The translations under genes and the position numbers were made by a program. Positions 63,179-64,000 of a stretch of 64,000 nt of DNA are shown piece after piece. This stretch comes from Microvirga lupini. GTDB taxonomy: Bacteria; Pseudomonadota; Alphaproteobacteria; Rhizobiales; Beijerinckiaceae. The DNA is taken from contig NZ_JACHWB010000001.1 in the NCBI RefSeq assembly GCF_014191055.1, positions 1 through 64,000 of the forward strand, given 5' to 3'. The notes below the pieces were generated by a model. It was given only the letters and a program-made list of their open reading frames with translations, did not search any database and had not been told where the DNA came from. Each line of letters starts with the position of its first letter. Within the stretch, counting starts at the first letter, position 1.

Positions 63179-63198
63179 TTTCAGGTTACCTTCGAGCC

Positions 63199-64000
63199 TC
63201 AGCCGGAGATCGCCTTCGGCTCGTCCTTTGTCTTCCACAGGGAGAAGACGACGCCACCCGCGATCAGGGCGAGGGTCACGCCCAGCGAGATGGTGGGATC
63301 GAGCTTGCCGACGAGCTGGTTCCAGAAGATCTTGCCGCCGATGAACACGAGCACCAGGGCCAGAGCGTATTTCAGGTAGTGGAACCGGTGCACCATCGCG
63401 GCCAGCGCGAAGTAGAGCGCCCTTAAGCCCAGGATCGCCATGATGTTGGCCGTGTAGACCACGAAGGTATCTGTGGTGATGGCGAAGATCGCCGGCACCG
63501 AATCCACCGCGAAGATCAGGTCGGCGACGTTGATCACCACGAGAGCCAGGAAGAGCGGCGTCGCCCAGGTGACGATCTTGCCCGTCTTTGGATCGGGCTC
63601 GCGCACGAAGAAGTGCTGGTCGTGAAGGCGGTTCGTCACCCGCATGTGCTTGCGCAGGAAACGGACGAGCGGGTTCTTCTCGATGTCGGGATCGCTCTCG
63701 GGAACGATCAGCATCTTGATGCCGGTCGCGATGAGGAAAGCGCCGAAGATGTAGAGCATCCAGGAATATTCCTGTACCAGAGCCGCGCCCAGCGCGATCA
63801 TGATGCCGCGCAGAACGATGACGCCGATGATGCCCCACACGAGGGCACGATACTGGTATTTTCGGGGGATCGCGAAATAGCTGAAGATCAGCGAGATCAC
63901 GAAGACATTGTCGATGGACAGGGACTTCTCGATGAAGAAGCCCGTGAAGTACGAGATGCCTGCATGGCTTCCGTCTTCCGTCACCAGAAGGCCGGTCTCG
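63199..64000 (-). CDS. TerC/Alx family membrane protein (5' end outside window)
   Basis: The frame reads from the right edge of the window to TGA at 63199, giving 267 codons; the N-terminus is missing. About seven membrane segments are visible, with the family acidic motifs FIEKSLSIDNVFV and ADLIFAVDSVPAIFAI, whose Asp/Glu residues bind metal in Alx and TerC. Alx-type proteins export manganese or are linked to tellurite resistance and pH response. The YkoY/Alx subtype is favoured. It is not near other ter genes. Confidence 0.9.
   Translation of the reverse strand, partial: ETGLLVTEDGSHAGISYFTGFFIEKSLSIDNVFVISLIFSYFAIPRKYQYRALVWGIIGVIVLRGIMIALGAALVQEYSWMLYIFGAFLIATGIKMLIVPESDPDIEKNPLVRFLRKHMRVTNRLHDQHFFVREPDPKTGKIVTWATPLFLALVVINVADLIFAVDSVPAIFAITTDTFVVYTANIMAILGLRALYFALAAMVHRFHYLKYALALVLVFIGGKIFWNQLVGKLDPTISLGVTLALIAGGVVFSLWKTKDEPKAISG

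Overview
The window is a 64 kb piece of a GC-rich alphaproteobacterial chromosome. Gene content and order point to Hyphomicrobiales (Rhizobiales), probably Methylobacteriaceae or a Microvirga-like genus. Evidence: priA next to an F1-only atpHAGDC operon, an sdhCDAB ... mdh-sucCDAB-lpdA respiratory block, PutA with an Lrp-type PutR, an ScfR/RamB-type regulator, bacteriophytochrome with HWE/HisKA_2 kinases, and many short palindromic intergenic repeats. The genus is an inference; no 16S gene is present.

Region 1 (1-8150, all minus strand) is sensory and envelope: a chemoreceptor cut by the window edge, a CDF metal exporter, a CHASE2 class III adenylate cyclase, a 1214-residue exported FecR/TPR/beta-barrel protein directly upstream of the cyclase, and a single-domain response regulator.

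Region 2 (8369-23069, mostly plus) is osmotic and light stress. It has an orphan osmoprotectant-binding protein, a glutamine amidotransferase, a GNAT acetyltransferase, an ScfR-like regulator with a clear TGTAAA palindrome at its start, and a complete osmoprotectant ABC transporter. The transporter runs by 4-nt overlaps into heme oxygenase and bacteriophytochrome, then a response regulator, a REC-kinase and an HWE sensor kinase. The layout suggests one long operon coupling osmoprotectant uptake with red/far-red sensing.

Region 3 (23156-29160) is accessory: an amidase, small membrane proteins, a PRC-barrel protein, several unrecognised small proteins, two copies of a palindromic repeat, a possible EcfG-driven small RNA, and tRNA-Ala(CGC).

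Region 4 (29165-49105) is central metabolism: yggT, a DUF167 gene, folD, a LysR regulator, sdhCD-sdhA-[insert]-sdhB, an Omp19/Inh-like lipoprotein, zapE, a TetR regulator, mdh, sucCDAB, lpdA and thymidine kinase. An exported Cys-rich protein with visibly lower G+C sits between sdhA and sdhB.

Region 5 (49106-64000) holds a 680-nt repeat-rich spacer, xerC, priA, a histidine phosphatase, atpHAGDC, a 2H phosphoesterase, putA with divergent putR, and a truncated TerC/Alx-family gene. No CRISPR array, rRNA, phage or complete insertion sequence was seen. The most unusual items are the FecR/barrel-cyclase pair, the transporter-phytochrome operon, the sdhA/sdhB insertion and the candidate EcfG small RNA.
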